Positions 33,801-44,790 of a DNA stretch of 64,000 nt are shown here, piece by piece. Made by a program: the position numbers and the translations under genes. Origin of the DNA: Bubalus kerabau (lineage: Eukaryota > Chordata > Mammalia > Artiodactyla > Bovidae); contig NC_073629.1 in NCBI RefSeq assembly GCF_029407905.1, forward strand, positions 50,638,801 through 50,702,800. The letters run 5' to 3'. The notes beneath the pieces were generated by a model. That model searched no databases. It was not told the origin of the DNA and saw nothing but the letters and a program-made list of their open reading frames with translations. How positions within the stretch are numbered: position 1 is the stretch's first letter; each line of letters begins with the position of its first letter.

Positions 33801-34230
33801 GTTCTCCATAGTGACTGTATCAGTTTACATTCCCACAACTGTGCAATAAGGTTCCTTTTCTCCACATCCTGTCTAGCATTTATTGTTTCCAGGGTTTTTG
33901 CTGATGGCCATTCTGACCAGTGCGAGATGGTACTTCATTGTAGTTTTGCCTTACATTTCCTTAATAATGAGCGATGTTGATCATATATTCCTGTGTTTAT
34001 TGGCCATCTGTATGTCTTCTTTGGAGAAATGTCTACTTAGGCCTTCTGCCCATTTTTTGATTGGGTTGTTTGTTTTTCTGATATTGAGCTGCATGGGCTG
34101 CTTGTATATTTTGGAGATTAATCATTTGTCTGTTGCTTCGTTTGTAATTATTTTCTCCCATTCCAAAGGTCGCTTTTTTTTCATCTGGTGTATAGTTTCC
34201 TTTGCTGTGTTTTTAAATTTAATTAGGATA

Positions 34231-34784
34231 AAGTAACTCGTTATTGCAACTTTAATGTGATTCCCAGTATCAGTGGAGAAACTGTCCATCTAACTACACA
34301 CTAGCTCATGTTTTTCCAAGTGATGTCATTTCTCCACTCACCAGGCCAGTCCTGTTTTAAGCATCTAGTTCTTCACTTTCCCATAAACAGTTGGAAATGA
34401 CCTTGTGGTCCACTCAGTCCTCTTGGTTATCTGCCTGGTTAACCTCCTCTCTGGCATTTCAAATGTGTCCAGAGAGATTCATTTGCAGCTGAAGCAGCCA
34501 GCTTTTCAAGACCACTTTGAAAATATCTAGTCTCAGAGGGGCTGGGGAGCTAGGTGCTGGCCGGACAGCAGTGACCTTCCACTGCTAAGGGAGTTCTGTC
34601 TGCGGCCATCACCGCTCGGTCACAGGCCTGTGGCTATATTATCTCCTTCATGAGGAGGCCCGTCAGTCCAAGAATAACATTTCTCTCATGTTCCCTCTCT
34701 CTCTCCAATGTTATTCTTCCCTTGATGAACCCATGGAGTGTGGTGGGAAGGGTTAGAGTCTAGATCTGCTGCATAGTGGAGAGA
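34231..34784. other. Unassigned intronic DNA
   Basis: No gene or clear repeat; mixed-composition intron. Confidence 0.35.
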
Positions 34785-34807
34785 ACACACACACACACAC
34801 ACACACA
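34785..34807. repeat. (AC)n microsatellite
   Basis: About 11 AC units. Confidence 0.9.
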
Positions 34808-34824
34808 GCACTCATACTCATTCA

Positions 34825-35015
34825 TTCAAACCAGCATGGATTGAGCAGCTGTACTCTGGGGCTACAGAGGTGAATAAAATAAAATATGGTCCCTATTCTC
34901 AGTGAGATCATAGTCCAGTAAGGGAAATAAACAGGTGTATATATATTGTATTGAATTATTATTTGTTATAGTAAAGTTTTATATTAACAAATAATTATAA
35001 TTCAATATAATACAT
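34825..35015. repeat. Ancient repeat end with AT-rich imperfect hairpin
   Basis: gctgtactctggggctacag and tcccTattctcagtgagatc resemble the unnamed ancient family. It ends in an imperfect inverted repeat (about 34945-34969 against 34984-35010; attgaatta...ttatttgtta). Confidence 0.45.
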
Positions 35016-35984
35016 GTACTCCTTTATATGTTTTATAATGCATAGAAAATAAGTGCCGATGAGATGTTATTAATTCTGTGAGTTGGTGGTGGGGAGGGAG
35101 GAAGGGGAAAGAGTGGTCAGAGAAGATGGAAATGAGTAAAAAGATGATGGGGACTCTGTAGACTTCTTGGTTCAGGGAATTCCAAATAGTTTGGATTTGT
35201 TGGAGCGTAAGGAGCATGGTGAGGAGATGAGGCTGGTGAGATGGACAAGGCCTTCGAATCGTGGATAGCGTCTAATAAAATATAAGATGAGAACGCTATA
35301 CTCTCCGACATCAATCTTACCTGAAAGAACATGGGTTTAGTCAGGAATATTGGCCAATGGAAGCAAAATCTTAATAGATTCAAAGCCTCTTGCTATCTCT
35401 TCCTCCCCGCAACAGCTCCCCAAGGTGTTGAGATGTTGATAGAACTTCATGCTAGAGGACAGAGTGACTGAGGGCTCTAAGTTCCAAGGCCATGTCCACA
35501 TGCACGTAGGCTGAGGTTGCCAACAAAGGGCAAACTTCCTCCCAACTATTGGGTTCACCTTTCCTGCTTGTCGATGTGCCCTTGTACATGGGTTGGTTAA
35601 GGATGGTAAACCAGTAGTCCCCTAGGCTGCAGTGTTGGTCCTCTTTGGCAGCATGCTACATGTGAAGAAGCCCATTGGTCACACTCGTCTTAAGTCTCTT
35701 TGTATTGCAGTTCAGTTAAATGTTCTAGGAATGAGGTCATTTGTGGTAAATGGATACCCGCAAGCTAGAATGTATAAACCTCCTAGTCCCTCACCTCAGT
35801 AAGTTTTGAGTTGATGATTTTTGCAGTGCCTTCATATCTGGGAACCGCGCTTTACTTGGCAGCTTTGTATAGATTCTTTGTGTGTTCTACAGTCATCATT
35901 TGTGAATCATGACAGTTTTCTTCTACCTTTTCCACTTCTTATACTTCTTATTTCTTTTGCTTATTTAAATGCGCTGACTAGGAC
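35016..35984. other. Unassigned intronic DNA
   Basis: No gene or clear repeat. Confidence 0.35.
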
Positions 35985-37375
35985 CTCCCGGACAGTGCAT
36001 GGAAGCAGTAATAGGGGGCATCCTTATCTTGTTTCTGATTGATTGATTGGTTTTAGTAATGATTCTAATACTTCACCATTAAGAATGAGGTTTTTACCAG
36101 ATATATTTGTTCTTTTTTATTTCTAGTTTGTGATGAGTTAGCTTTTTCATTGCTGAGATCATGAAAAATTGGTGGTATTTTTTTAAATCCTCTTCTTCCC
36201 CCCATTAATTAGAAGCCCCAAATGATTTTTCCTTTAATCTGTTAATGTGGTGAATAGATTTTCTCAAGTTAAACGGACTCTGTATTCCAGGAGTCAACCC
36301 AGTTTGATTATATTTTTATACATTTTTGGATTCTTAAATTAGGTTTGTCAATATTTTAGGATTTTTTTTTGTATCTCTTCATGTGTAAGATTAACCTATA
36401 CTTTTTCTTTCTTTTATTAACCTGGTGTCCTTTAGTATCAAAATTATATCTTCTTCTTCAAATTTCTTGAGTTTATAATTTTCATAGTAATAAATTCCAA
36501 AGTTTGGCAGAACTTCCTGGTTAGAAAAACCATCTAGATCTGTAGCTGTTGAACAACTGACTCAATTTTTTAATTGTTATAGATAGGACTCTTCAGGTTT
36601 TCTGTTTGAGTCTATTTTAGTATTATTTTTCCAGGAATTTGTTTTTTTCCTAAGCCTTCAAATTTATTGGTATACAGATGTTCATAGTGTTCTCTTACTG
36701 TGCTCTCTTGTATCTGTGATTATGTGCTGCGTGTGCTCAGTCGCTCAGTCATGTCCACCTCTTTGTGACCCCAAGGCCTGTAGCCCGCCAGGTTCCTCCT
36801 CTGATTTTTCCCGTAAGAATACTGGAGTGAGTTGCCATTTCCTCCTCCAGGGGATCTTCCTGACCCGGGATCTCTGATTATACCCCCACTTTATTTCTCT
36901 GCTGTTTCGTGCCTTCTCTCATTCTCCCCCCTAGATTATATCTGTCAGAGGTTTATTTTATTAGGCTCCTGAAGAACCAGGCTTCATCTGTTGCTCCCTT
37001 ACTGTATCGTTTTTTTTTTTTAATTTCTGCATTTTAAAAATCTTTAGTCTATTTTTTAAATGTTTGTTCTGTTCTCTTAAGCTAGAAACAGTTAATTTCA
37101 GTCTTCTCTAAAAGTAAGCATTTAAGGCTCTAGTCTCCTAGACTCCTGCAAATAACCACTTTGATTGTGTCCTACATGTGCTATATCCTACATTGTGCAA
37201 ATCTGTCTTGAGTTTAATCTGGTTAACAGTTGCCATGCTTGGTCATACATTTGGGTTTATAGCTACCTCTTATTCTGTGTGTCTGTACTGTTCATACATT
37301 TTTCTAAACTATGGTCATTTTTTTAACTGCCTTATTTTGAATTGTCTTAAAAAAAAAAAAAACCTCTATTCCTAT
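35985..37375 (-). repeat. Old L1M LINE ORF2 remnant, split by Bov-tA
   Basis: Antisense ORF2-like text: ggggcatccttatcttgttt, tttaatctgttaatgtggtg, gtattccaggagtcaaccca. Many stops; tail of T-rich text. Confidence 0.6.
36727..36871 (-). mobile_element. Bov-tA SINE, truncated
   Basis: Antisense body gctcagtcgctcagtcatgt to gatcttcctgacccggg; the tRNA-like head is cut short. Flanks tgtgattat and tctgattat suggest the TSD. Confidence 0.85.
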
Positions 37376-37389
37376 TCATTTAATGGTTA

Positions 37390-38560
37390 GTTTAAAAATA
37401 CCTTTAAATGACTTTATACAACAAAATAGAGTAAAACAATACCTTTCCTTCTTCTCGAGCAATGCAGGATTTAGAACATGCGCTTCGGGCACCTTCCTCT
37501 TGGCTCCTATGTCAATGTTGCCCTGTGTTTTAGTTTGTCTTTTAAAATTGTAGTTAGTTACACATACCATCGGAGAAGGCAATGGCACCCCACTCCAGTA
37601 CTCTTGCCTGGAAAACCCCATGGACGGAGGAGCCTGGTGGGCTGCAGTCCATGGGGTCGCTAAGAGTCGGACACGACTGAGCGACTTCACTTTCACTTTT
37701 CACTTTCATGCACTGGAGAAGGAAATGGCAGCCCACTCCAGTGTTCTTGCCTGGAGAATCTCAGGGACGGTGGAGCCTGATGGGCTGCCGTCTATGGGAT
37801 CTCACAGAGTCGGACACGACTGAAGCGACTTAGCAGCAGCAGCAGCACACATACCATAAAATTTACCTTCTTAACCATTTTTAAGTGCACGGTTCAGTAA
37901 CGTTAAGTACATTCACATTGTTATACAACCAGTCTCCAGAATTCTCTTCAGCTTGCAAAGCTGAAAATCTGCACCCATTAAACAACAACTCCCCATTCCC
38001 TGCCCCCCGCACACCCTCCCCTGCCCCTGGCCACCACAATTCTACTTTCTGACTCTATGATTTTGACTACTCTGGGTACCTCATATAAGTGACATCCTTA
38101 TGGCTATTTGTCTTTTGTGCCTGGCGTATTTCACCTACCATATTGTCCTTAAGGTTCTTCTGTATGCTAGCATATGTCAGAATTTTCTTCCTTTTTGAGG
38201 CCAGATGATATTCCATGGTATAGATCACATTGTGTATATAGCACATTTTGTTTATCCATTTATCTGTTGATGGACAGTTGGGTTACCCACCTTTCAGCTT
38301 CTGTGAATAATACTGCTATAAATGTGCACAAATATCTCTTCAAAATCCTTGCTTTCAATTTTGGGGGTATATATTCAGAACATAAATTGCTGGATTGTAT
38401 GGGAATTCTACTTTTACATTTTGAAGAGCCAACATACCGTTTTCCACAGCAGCTGTACCCTTTTACATTCCCACCAACAGTGCACAGGGTTCGTTTCTCC
38501 ACATTCTTACCAACGCTTGATTGTCCGTGTTTTAACTCCACGGATTAGACATTGTCTTGT
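37390..38560 (-). repeat. L1M-type LINE 3' part, split by Bov-A2
   Basis: After the SINE: aaatttaccttcttaaccat, gtacattcacattgttatac, gatattccatggtatagatc, attcccaccaacagtgcaca, all antisense L1M order. Confidence 0.7.
37571..37845 (+). mobile_element. Bov-A2 dimeric SINE with 11-bp TSD
   Basis: Complete dimer with (AGC)n tail. Perfect TSD acacataccat at 37560-37570 and 37846-37856. One of the best-preserved copies in the window. Confidence 0.95.
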
Positions 38561-40060
38561 TTTCACCATGAGTGCTGTTTTAGAGTTGCCTGTGTATTTA
38601 CCAGTTTCTCTGTGCATCGTTCAGTCTTAGACCCTAAGTTTTCCTTCTGGCATACTTTTCCTGCTTCACTGAAGGGTATTCTCTACTTTTATTTGTCTCT
38701 GATTGTCTTTATTCACCCTTGTTCTCGTAGTTTTCTGGGCAAGAAATTTTGTGCTCCTCACTTTCCCTTTTGGCTGCTGAAAATCTCCTGTCGGTCTAAT
38801 TGTCATGGCTGTCAGGGCAACCTTTCTTTGCTCTTCTGCTGCTTTTAAGATCTTCTCTTTGTTTTTGGTAGTCTGTAACTTCCTTAAAATGTGTTTATTT
38901 TTGTTTTATACTGCTTAGGACTCATGGGATGCCTGAATTTAATAATTAGTATTTTTCATTAACTTTGAAGGTTTCCCATCATTATTTGACTGTTGCTTTT
39001 TGCCTTTTTCTATTCTCTCTTTCTAGAGTTCTGGTTAAATATAAGTAAACCTTTTCATTCTACCTTCTGTATCTCTTTTATATTTTCCCTGACTCTTTCT
39101 CTGCTGTGTTTTGTATAATTTATTTATTTATTTTAATTCATAAATATTTTCTCTAGTAATGTCTGGCTTATTTATAAGATTATTTTTATATTTATATCTA
39201 GATGTTGTGATCAACTTTTTAAAATTTCTAGATGTTAGATTATTTTTGTATCTGCCTGTTTATTCTTAAGTCACATTTTTTATTCCATCTTTTTAAAAAA
39301 CTTATCATGCATCATTATTTTATAGCTTACCTCTGAAATCCCAATATCTGAATTCTTTAGGGATCTCAATCTGTTGTCATTTCTGCTCATTTTGGAGATT
39401 GTCATTGGGGCTTATTTTCTGGTGTATGTAATTATTTCTAAAAGGGAGTTTATATTTAACCAAACTTGTGGATATCCTGTGTAGCTTTCTGTTGATGATG
39501 TTTTCCTCCAGAAAGCACTTTTACATTGTTCCCTGACACTAACCCAGACACTTTAATATTTTGCTCAGTTTTGGATTCTCTATTAAAGCAGGTCATATAA
39601 ATTTGCATCCCAAAGGATGACTTGTGGTTTACACATTCTTAGGGGAGACTATTACTACTGCTATTGTTTCCATCAGAATCTGTGGTGGAGATAGCAGCTG
39701 TCCTTGGTTTCCTTTGCTGGAACATGTTTTCGTCTTGTGTTGTATTTAGCACATTTCTTCTGTAGTGGGTGGTGTAGTCCTGGTCCGATTGTTCTAGCAT
39801 TATGCAGGGAACTAACTTCAGAGTTAGTTGCTCAGTCTGGCCGACCCAGGGCTTAGCCTCCCTGCTTTCCTCCTTAGCTTTTTGTTGTTCACATTTTGTG
39901 TTCTTAATTTGTTCTCTTTTTGTATCTGTTTTATATATATGTCTGTGTTTCCTGAGACTTTCCCTTTCTTGTGACTTCAACAATATATTTGAAAATACAT
40001 TTTTAATTTGATTATCATTTAGATTTGAGACTACCTGGTCTGCCAGGTTAAGCAAATGAA
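38561..40060 (-). repeat. AT-rich L1/HAL1-like sequence
   Basis: Continuous T-rich text (ttctggttaaatataagtaa, ctgaaatcccaatatctgaa, ggtgtatgtaattatttcta) resembling antisense old LINE. Assignment uncertain; no gene. Confidence 0.4.
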
Positions 40061-40660
40061 GGTCCCAGGGTGGAACTTTCTATTTTTCTGAGTCTTTATT
40101 TGTATATAAGGTGGTTAATTGTGCATTATATGTTCATTTGTCCTTGCCCTTGTTTATTTATTAATTGGCTGCTATGTGACAAATACTTTGGTACGTGATT
40201 AGTATACATTAATGAGCAAGACAGAAGTAGCCTCTGACTTCACAGAGCTTACAGTCCTGTGGAAAAGACATAAACAAGCAGTGGCAGCTGAGGCGGGGTG
40301 ATGGAGGAGACCAAAGCATTATGTAAAACTGGGCTCTCTTATCTAGCTTCTGCACAGCTCCTTTGTTTTATTGTTCCCTGGTTTTCATGAGTTAACTACT
40401 TTTGCTGGTATGAAGGGATTACTTAAATATTATATTTTATTATACTCTAAGAGAAGGATTTCTGTGTTCATAGTTTGAAGGATGTGAAAGACCCCCAGAA
40501 AATAAGTATCTGTTGAGAAGGAAGAAGAGCTTATTTGGGATATTCAGTAGCTAAATGGCAGCAATCACGTGTGCACTACTAACCATGGAAAATGGGTGGT
40601 GAAGGGATAAAATCTTACTATTTCAGATCCTGGTAGTCAGTACGGTATAGTGCTTGAGGC
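40061..40660. other. Unassigned intronic DNA
   Basis: Contains 40140-40275 text (aatgagcaagacagaagtag, cacagagcttacagtcctgt) of the unnamed ancient repeat. No gene. Confidence 0.4.
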
Positions 40661-40664
40661 AGGC

Positions 40665-40866
40665 ATGCATGTGTGCTCAGTCATGTCTGACTCTTTGCAG
40701 CCCCATGGACTGTAGCCCGCCAGTCACCTCTGTACATGCCAAGAATACTGGTGTGGGTTGCCTTTTCCTCCTCCAGGGGATCTTCCTGACCCAAGCATAG
40801 AACCCACGTCTTTTTCGTCTCCTGCATTGGCAGGCAGAATCTTTACCACTGCGCCACCTGCAAGGT
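40665..40866 (-). mobile_element. Bov-tA SINE, diverged
   Basis: Antisense gctcagtcatgtctgactct, gccaagaatactggtgtggg, gaacccacgtctttttcgtc, ending gcgccacctgcaagg. Confidence 0.88.
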
Positions 40867-40929
40867 GTTTGCTAATTCATTCTTAGCAAATGTATTAAGT
40901 CCCTACCAAGTGCTAGGCACCATCTACCT

Positions 40930-41370
40930 GGTTCCCTTAGAAAGAGTTCAGTGAGTGTCCTTACCTCTGTGTTTCCTTTCACCCACTACATCCTGCCATT
41001 TACCAAGGCCTATCTATTCCGCCTTCTAAAAGTCTCCCTCACACTCTGTCACTCTAACCCAGGCCTACTCATCTCTTACCCAGACCCCATAGTATCCTCC
41101 CTTTAGTCTTCCTGGCTCCATTTGGACCCCACTAATCTGTTTTCCATACTGCTGCATGGAGATTTTTCTAAAACACAAATCTCTGGTTATTCTCCAGCAT
41201 GAGAGCCTTCAACAAATCCCACTGCTTTCAAGATAAAGTGTAAATGTGTTTACATGGCATCCAAGCCCCTGATAGTCTGGCTCTGCCTCTTCTTCATCCT
41301 GATCTCCCAACCCCTCACCAGACCTATTACCTCCCCCAACCCCCTGCTTTCCTTAGTAGTTCTTTTACTC
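40930..41370 (+). repeat. L2 LINE fragment
   Basis: aaacacaaatctctggttat, caaatcccactgctttcaag, ggcatccaagcccctgatag, gtctggctctgcctcttctt follow the L2 order. Confidence 0.65.
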
Positions 41371-41651
41371 CTTAATTCAGCAAGTGGTTTCTGGGCAACT
41401 GCTATGTGCAGAGCACGGGGGACACCAAGGGGAACAAAGCCAAGAAAGCCCCACTCTTGCAGGATTATATTCAAGGGAATAGACAGACCATGAGCAAATT
41501 AACATATCATAAATTATCACATAATATGGGAAAAAATGAAGCCAGATAAGGGGATAGAGTGTGGTGGTGGTGTTCATTTAGGTAGGCTGGTTAAGGAGGT
41601 GATGTTTGAGAGAGATCTGAGTAACGTGGGCTGAGTGAGCCTTCAAGTATA

Positions 41652-41868
41652 CACGTGCTAAGTTGCTTCAGTTGTATTTGACTCTGCGACCCTATGGAAT
41701 GTAGCCCAGCAGGCTCCTCTGTCCATGGGATTCTCCAGGCAAGAATACTGGAGTAGGTTGCCCTGTCCTTCTCCAGGGTATCTTCCCCACCCAGGGATCG
41801 AACCCTCATCTCTTAGGTCTCCTACATTGGTATGTGGATTCTTTACCACTAGCGCCACCTGGGAAGCC
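41652..41868 (-). mobile_element. Bov-tA SINE with 12-bp TSD
   Basis: Perfect TSD ccttcaagtata at 41640-41651 and 41869-41880. Antisense body and head. Interrupts ancient-repeat text that resumes at 41881. Confidence 0.95.
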
Positions 41869-41994
41869 CCTTCAAGTATATATAGAGAGACTATTCCGGG
41901 CAAAGGAGCAGTGAATGCCAAGCCACAGCTGACTTGATGCGTTTGCACAACAGAAAGAAAAGTCAGTAGGGCTTTGGAATAGGCAACAAACGTG

Positions 41995-42470
41995 TCAGTG
42001 TTCTTTTGCTGAGTAACAAGTTACCACAGACTTGGTGACCTAACATTCATTTGTTACCCCACAGATTCTGTAGGGCAGAAGTCCCATGTGGCTCAGCTGG
42101 GTTCTCAGCTCAGTATCTCATTCAAGATGTCAGTGACTGCATTCTCATCTGAGGTTCTGGGGTGGGGAGTCTGCTTCCACACTCATTCAGGTTGCTGGCA
42201 GAATCCAGTTCCTTGTGGTTGTAGGACTGTGGGCTCTGGACATCTGCCAGGGGCAGCTCTCATCTCCTATGGGTTCTGTCTTGTCACAGACCCTCGCATA
42301 ACATCACGCTGGCAACAGACTCCCTCATGTCAAATCCCCCAAGTCAGCTGACTTGTGACATTATTAACATCTGCAAAATCACTTCAACAGCAGTACCTGG
42401 ATTAGTGTTTGATTAACTTCAAGGGACAGGAATCTCAAGAAAGAGGCATCTTTGAAATTCTGCCTAACGC
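41995..42470 (+). repeat. MaLR-type LTR remnant (tentative)
   Basis: gttcttttgctgagtaacaa, ccacagattctgtagggcag, tggctcagctgggttctcag, gttgctggcagaatccagtt resemble an old mammalian LTR. Solo, non-coding; family uncertain. Confidence 0.45.
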
Positions 42471-42690
42471 AGGTTGGAAAGCTGGCTGAGATCATGCCAT
42501 CCAGGGCCTCAAAGGCCACAGTGGGACCTCAAGGTTTTGTTCTGAAAAGATGGGAGCTAGTAGAAGATTTTGAGCAGGGCAGTGATCTGAGTAAGGATCA
42601 TGCTGGCTACTGTGTGGAAGTTGTAGAGATGGAGCAGAACTGGGGATTTGTATTGCAGAGTCCAGGTGAGAGATGATGGTGGCCAGGGCT
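42471..42690 (+). repeat. Ancient interspersed repeat, family not named
   Basis: Same phrases as the 27.9 kb copy: ttttgagcagggcagtgatc, ccaggtgagagatgatggtg. Confidence 0.5.
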
Positions 42691-42749
42691 AACGGAAAGT
42701 CAACTCCTCAGTGCTGTGGTCCCCCATATGTAGTGTATTATCACATGCT

Positions 42750-43035
42750 TCTCTCTTTGCCTGAGGATTTCTCATCACCACCTGCCCCACAGCTTCTTCA
42801 CTGGGACAAGTCCCTACTCAGCCCTCAAACCTTAACTCAGATGTTGCTTCAAGGCCTCTCTATGGAGCTTCCCTCCCACTGACTGTCTCTAACTTGAATT
42901 GTGCTGAGTCGGTTGATCTGTTTTCCCACTTGCCTGCAGCCTCTCTATAAAAGCAGTGCCTGTGCCTTTGCTTCTTGTATTTCTGTTGTCTGGCCTACTG
43001 TAGTTGCTTGCTAATGTTTTGGGATGAATACAAGA
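42750..43035 (+). repeat. L2 LINE 3' end
   Basis: cttaactcagatgttgcttc, caaggcctctctatggagct, ctgcagcctctctataaaag, ending gctaatgttttgggatgaat. Confidence 0.6.
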
Positions 43036-43200
43036 ACTGTGGGGATGAATACAATATTGAGTGTGAAGTGAGCAACTGAATTCTCTTGGATTGCTCACCT
43101 TGTAGAGGGAGATACCATTGTATAAATACCATTACAGTAAACATGCATGGACGCACCAGAGGAAGAGTGCACATTCTGCACATCACTAGTGTGCATGGAG

Positions 43201-43411
43201 GGCTCTGGTGGCTCGGTTGGTAAAAAATCCGCCTACAGTGCAGGAGAACCAGGTTCGATTCCCTAGGTCTAGAAGTTCCCCTGGAGAGGGGAATGGCAAC
43301 CCACTCCAGTATTCTTCTTGCCTGGAAAACCCCATGGACAGAGGAGCCTGATGGACTAGAGCCCATGGGGTCGCAAAGAGTCAGACATGACTGAGTGACT
43401 AAAGCACCACC
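43201..43411 (+). mobile_element. Bov-tA SINE with 13-bp TSD
   Basis: Perfect TSD agtgtgcatggag at 43188-43200 and 43412-43424. Head has B-box-like ggttcgattccc. Confidence 0.95.
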
Positions 43412-43424
43412 AGTGTGCATGGAG

Positions 43425-44400
43425 TCTAAGGGGAGCCCCAATCTGATATAGCTGCATCTAGTTTCTCACATCCCTCCATTGTATGAAACAATCATGTTAT
43501 CACAGGCATTTCCTTTTTAGTTATATCCAAACGAACATTTGTGTGACATCACTGTTAGCCGTTAATTTAGCCTATAATATTTAAATAAGTAAACATCCAT
43601 TCCCTTAAAACATTCTCTTATTTAAGACAGACATAGGGCACTTCCATCTCCATCTGCATTTGAACTGCTCAGAAAAGATCTATGTCAGTGAAATTCTGTT
43701 TGTGTATTCAAGGCGGAGAACCTCTTAACTCAAAATAGCAAACACTTCTAGCTCAAGTGTCCCTTTAAGAGAGAGGAAATTATTAACCTGGTTACTGATG
43801 AGAAACAAACTAAAATAGTAAATATGTGTAACATTTCTGAGACTCCCAGCGACACATCCTCAGTATGAACTTGAGAAAGTGGGACACTGGAAAGAATGAT
43901 TTAACCAGAGTAAGCACAGTGATGTTATTTAAAACTTAATAAACTTAAGAACAGAATAACAGAGTCTGGTTTCATCCTGCTGCTTTCCTGCGGTCTGTGG
44001 ATGGTGCTCTGCAGGGCAGCCTGCCTGACAGAGGGCCCATGGTGCCCACCAGACTCTCAGGGGTAGAGATGCACACAACATCATGGATTCACATGGGTGG
44101 GGATTCATAACTGGCATAAGCAAAAAAAAAAAAAAAAAAAAGATTAAAAAAGCTTTTCATTTATATTGCCAAGTTTCTCTGTTTGTTTTCTAGTGAACTC
44201 TGTTGGAGAGTATAAAGATGTGGTTTAAGGAGTGTTTGCTGTGCAGTCTTATATGAATAATTGGATATTCTATTTCAAATTAGAGGCTGGGGCTACAGGG
44301 CCAACTGCTATGTTTCTAGCTTATGTCTTCTTTGTGGTTAGATGGATTAGAGTTAGGGTTAGGCTGGCTGAGAAAGGAGACACAGCACTTCTACATTAAA
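43425..44400. other. Unassigned intronic DNA
   Basis: No gene. A-run at 44121-44140. Nothing else recognised. Confidence 0.35.
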
Positions 44401-44404
44401 ATAT

Positions 44405-44483
44405 TTGGGTTGGCTAAAAAGTTTGCTTGAGTTTTTCTGTAAGATGGTACAGAAAACCCTGACGAACCTTTTGGCCAACCCAA
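44405..44483. mobile_element. Mariner MITE hairpin (miR-2284/2285-like)
   Basis: Terminal inverted repeats ttgggttggctaaaaagttt at the left and, at the right, the complement of ttgggttggccaaaaggttc. Flanked by TA on the right. The whole 79 bp can fold as one hairpin with a central gtaagatggtac. This matches the short ruminant mariner MITE from which the bta-miR-2284/2285 families are derived. Whether this copy is transcribed and processed cannot be told; it lies in BCAR3 intron 2, so host transcription would include it. Confidence 0.85.
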
Positions 44484-44591
44484 TATACTGTTAATTTGGT
44501 TCAAGGCAATGATTTTTAAGGCTTTTGGATTTATAACGTACTCTCTTTGTCTTCCCTCCCTTGCCTCTCTGAAAAGGGTGAGCAGAAGAAT

Positions 44592-44790
44592 GCAATCTGC
44601 CTGCAGTGCAGGAACCACAGCAGACACGGGTTTGATCCCTGGGTTGGGAAGATCCCTTGGAGAAGGAAATGGCAACCCACTCCAGTATTCTTGCCTGGAG
44701 AATCCCCATCGACAGAGGAGCCTGGCGGTCTGCAGTCCATAAGGTCGCAAAGAGTCGGACACAACTGAAGCGACTTAGCACTCACACACT
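44592..44790 (+). mobile_element. Bov-tA SINE
   Basis: tctgcctgcagtgcaggaac, gggtttgatccctgggttgg, then body to gaagcgacttagcactcaca. The head start is diverged. Confidence 0.9.

Larger units (their letters stand above)
33035..34230 (-). repeat. L1 LINE (ruminant-type 3' end), split by two SINEs
   Basis: Antisense L1: 3' UTR text at 33045-33250 (ggaagataattgctttacaa, gtgttggtttctgccataca), then ORF2 text at 33800-34230 (ccattctgaccagtgcgaga, cccattttttgattgggttg). No intact ORF. Confidence 0.8.

Noticed and set aside
39639..40055. 138-codon minus-strand open frame, possible L1 ORF1-like protein
   Set aside because: Low-complexity Lys/Gln-rich text in LINE-like DNA, with no complete domain.
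44351..44366. Telomere-like ttagggttagg
   Set aside because: Only two units; no interstitial telomeric array.
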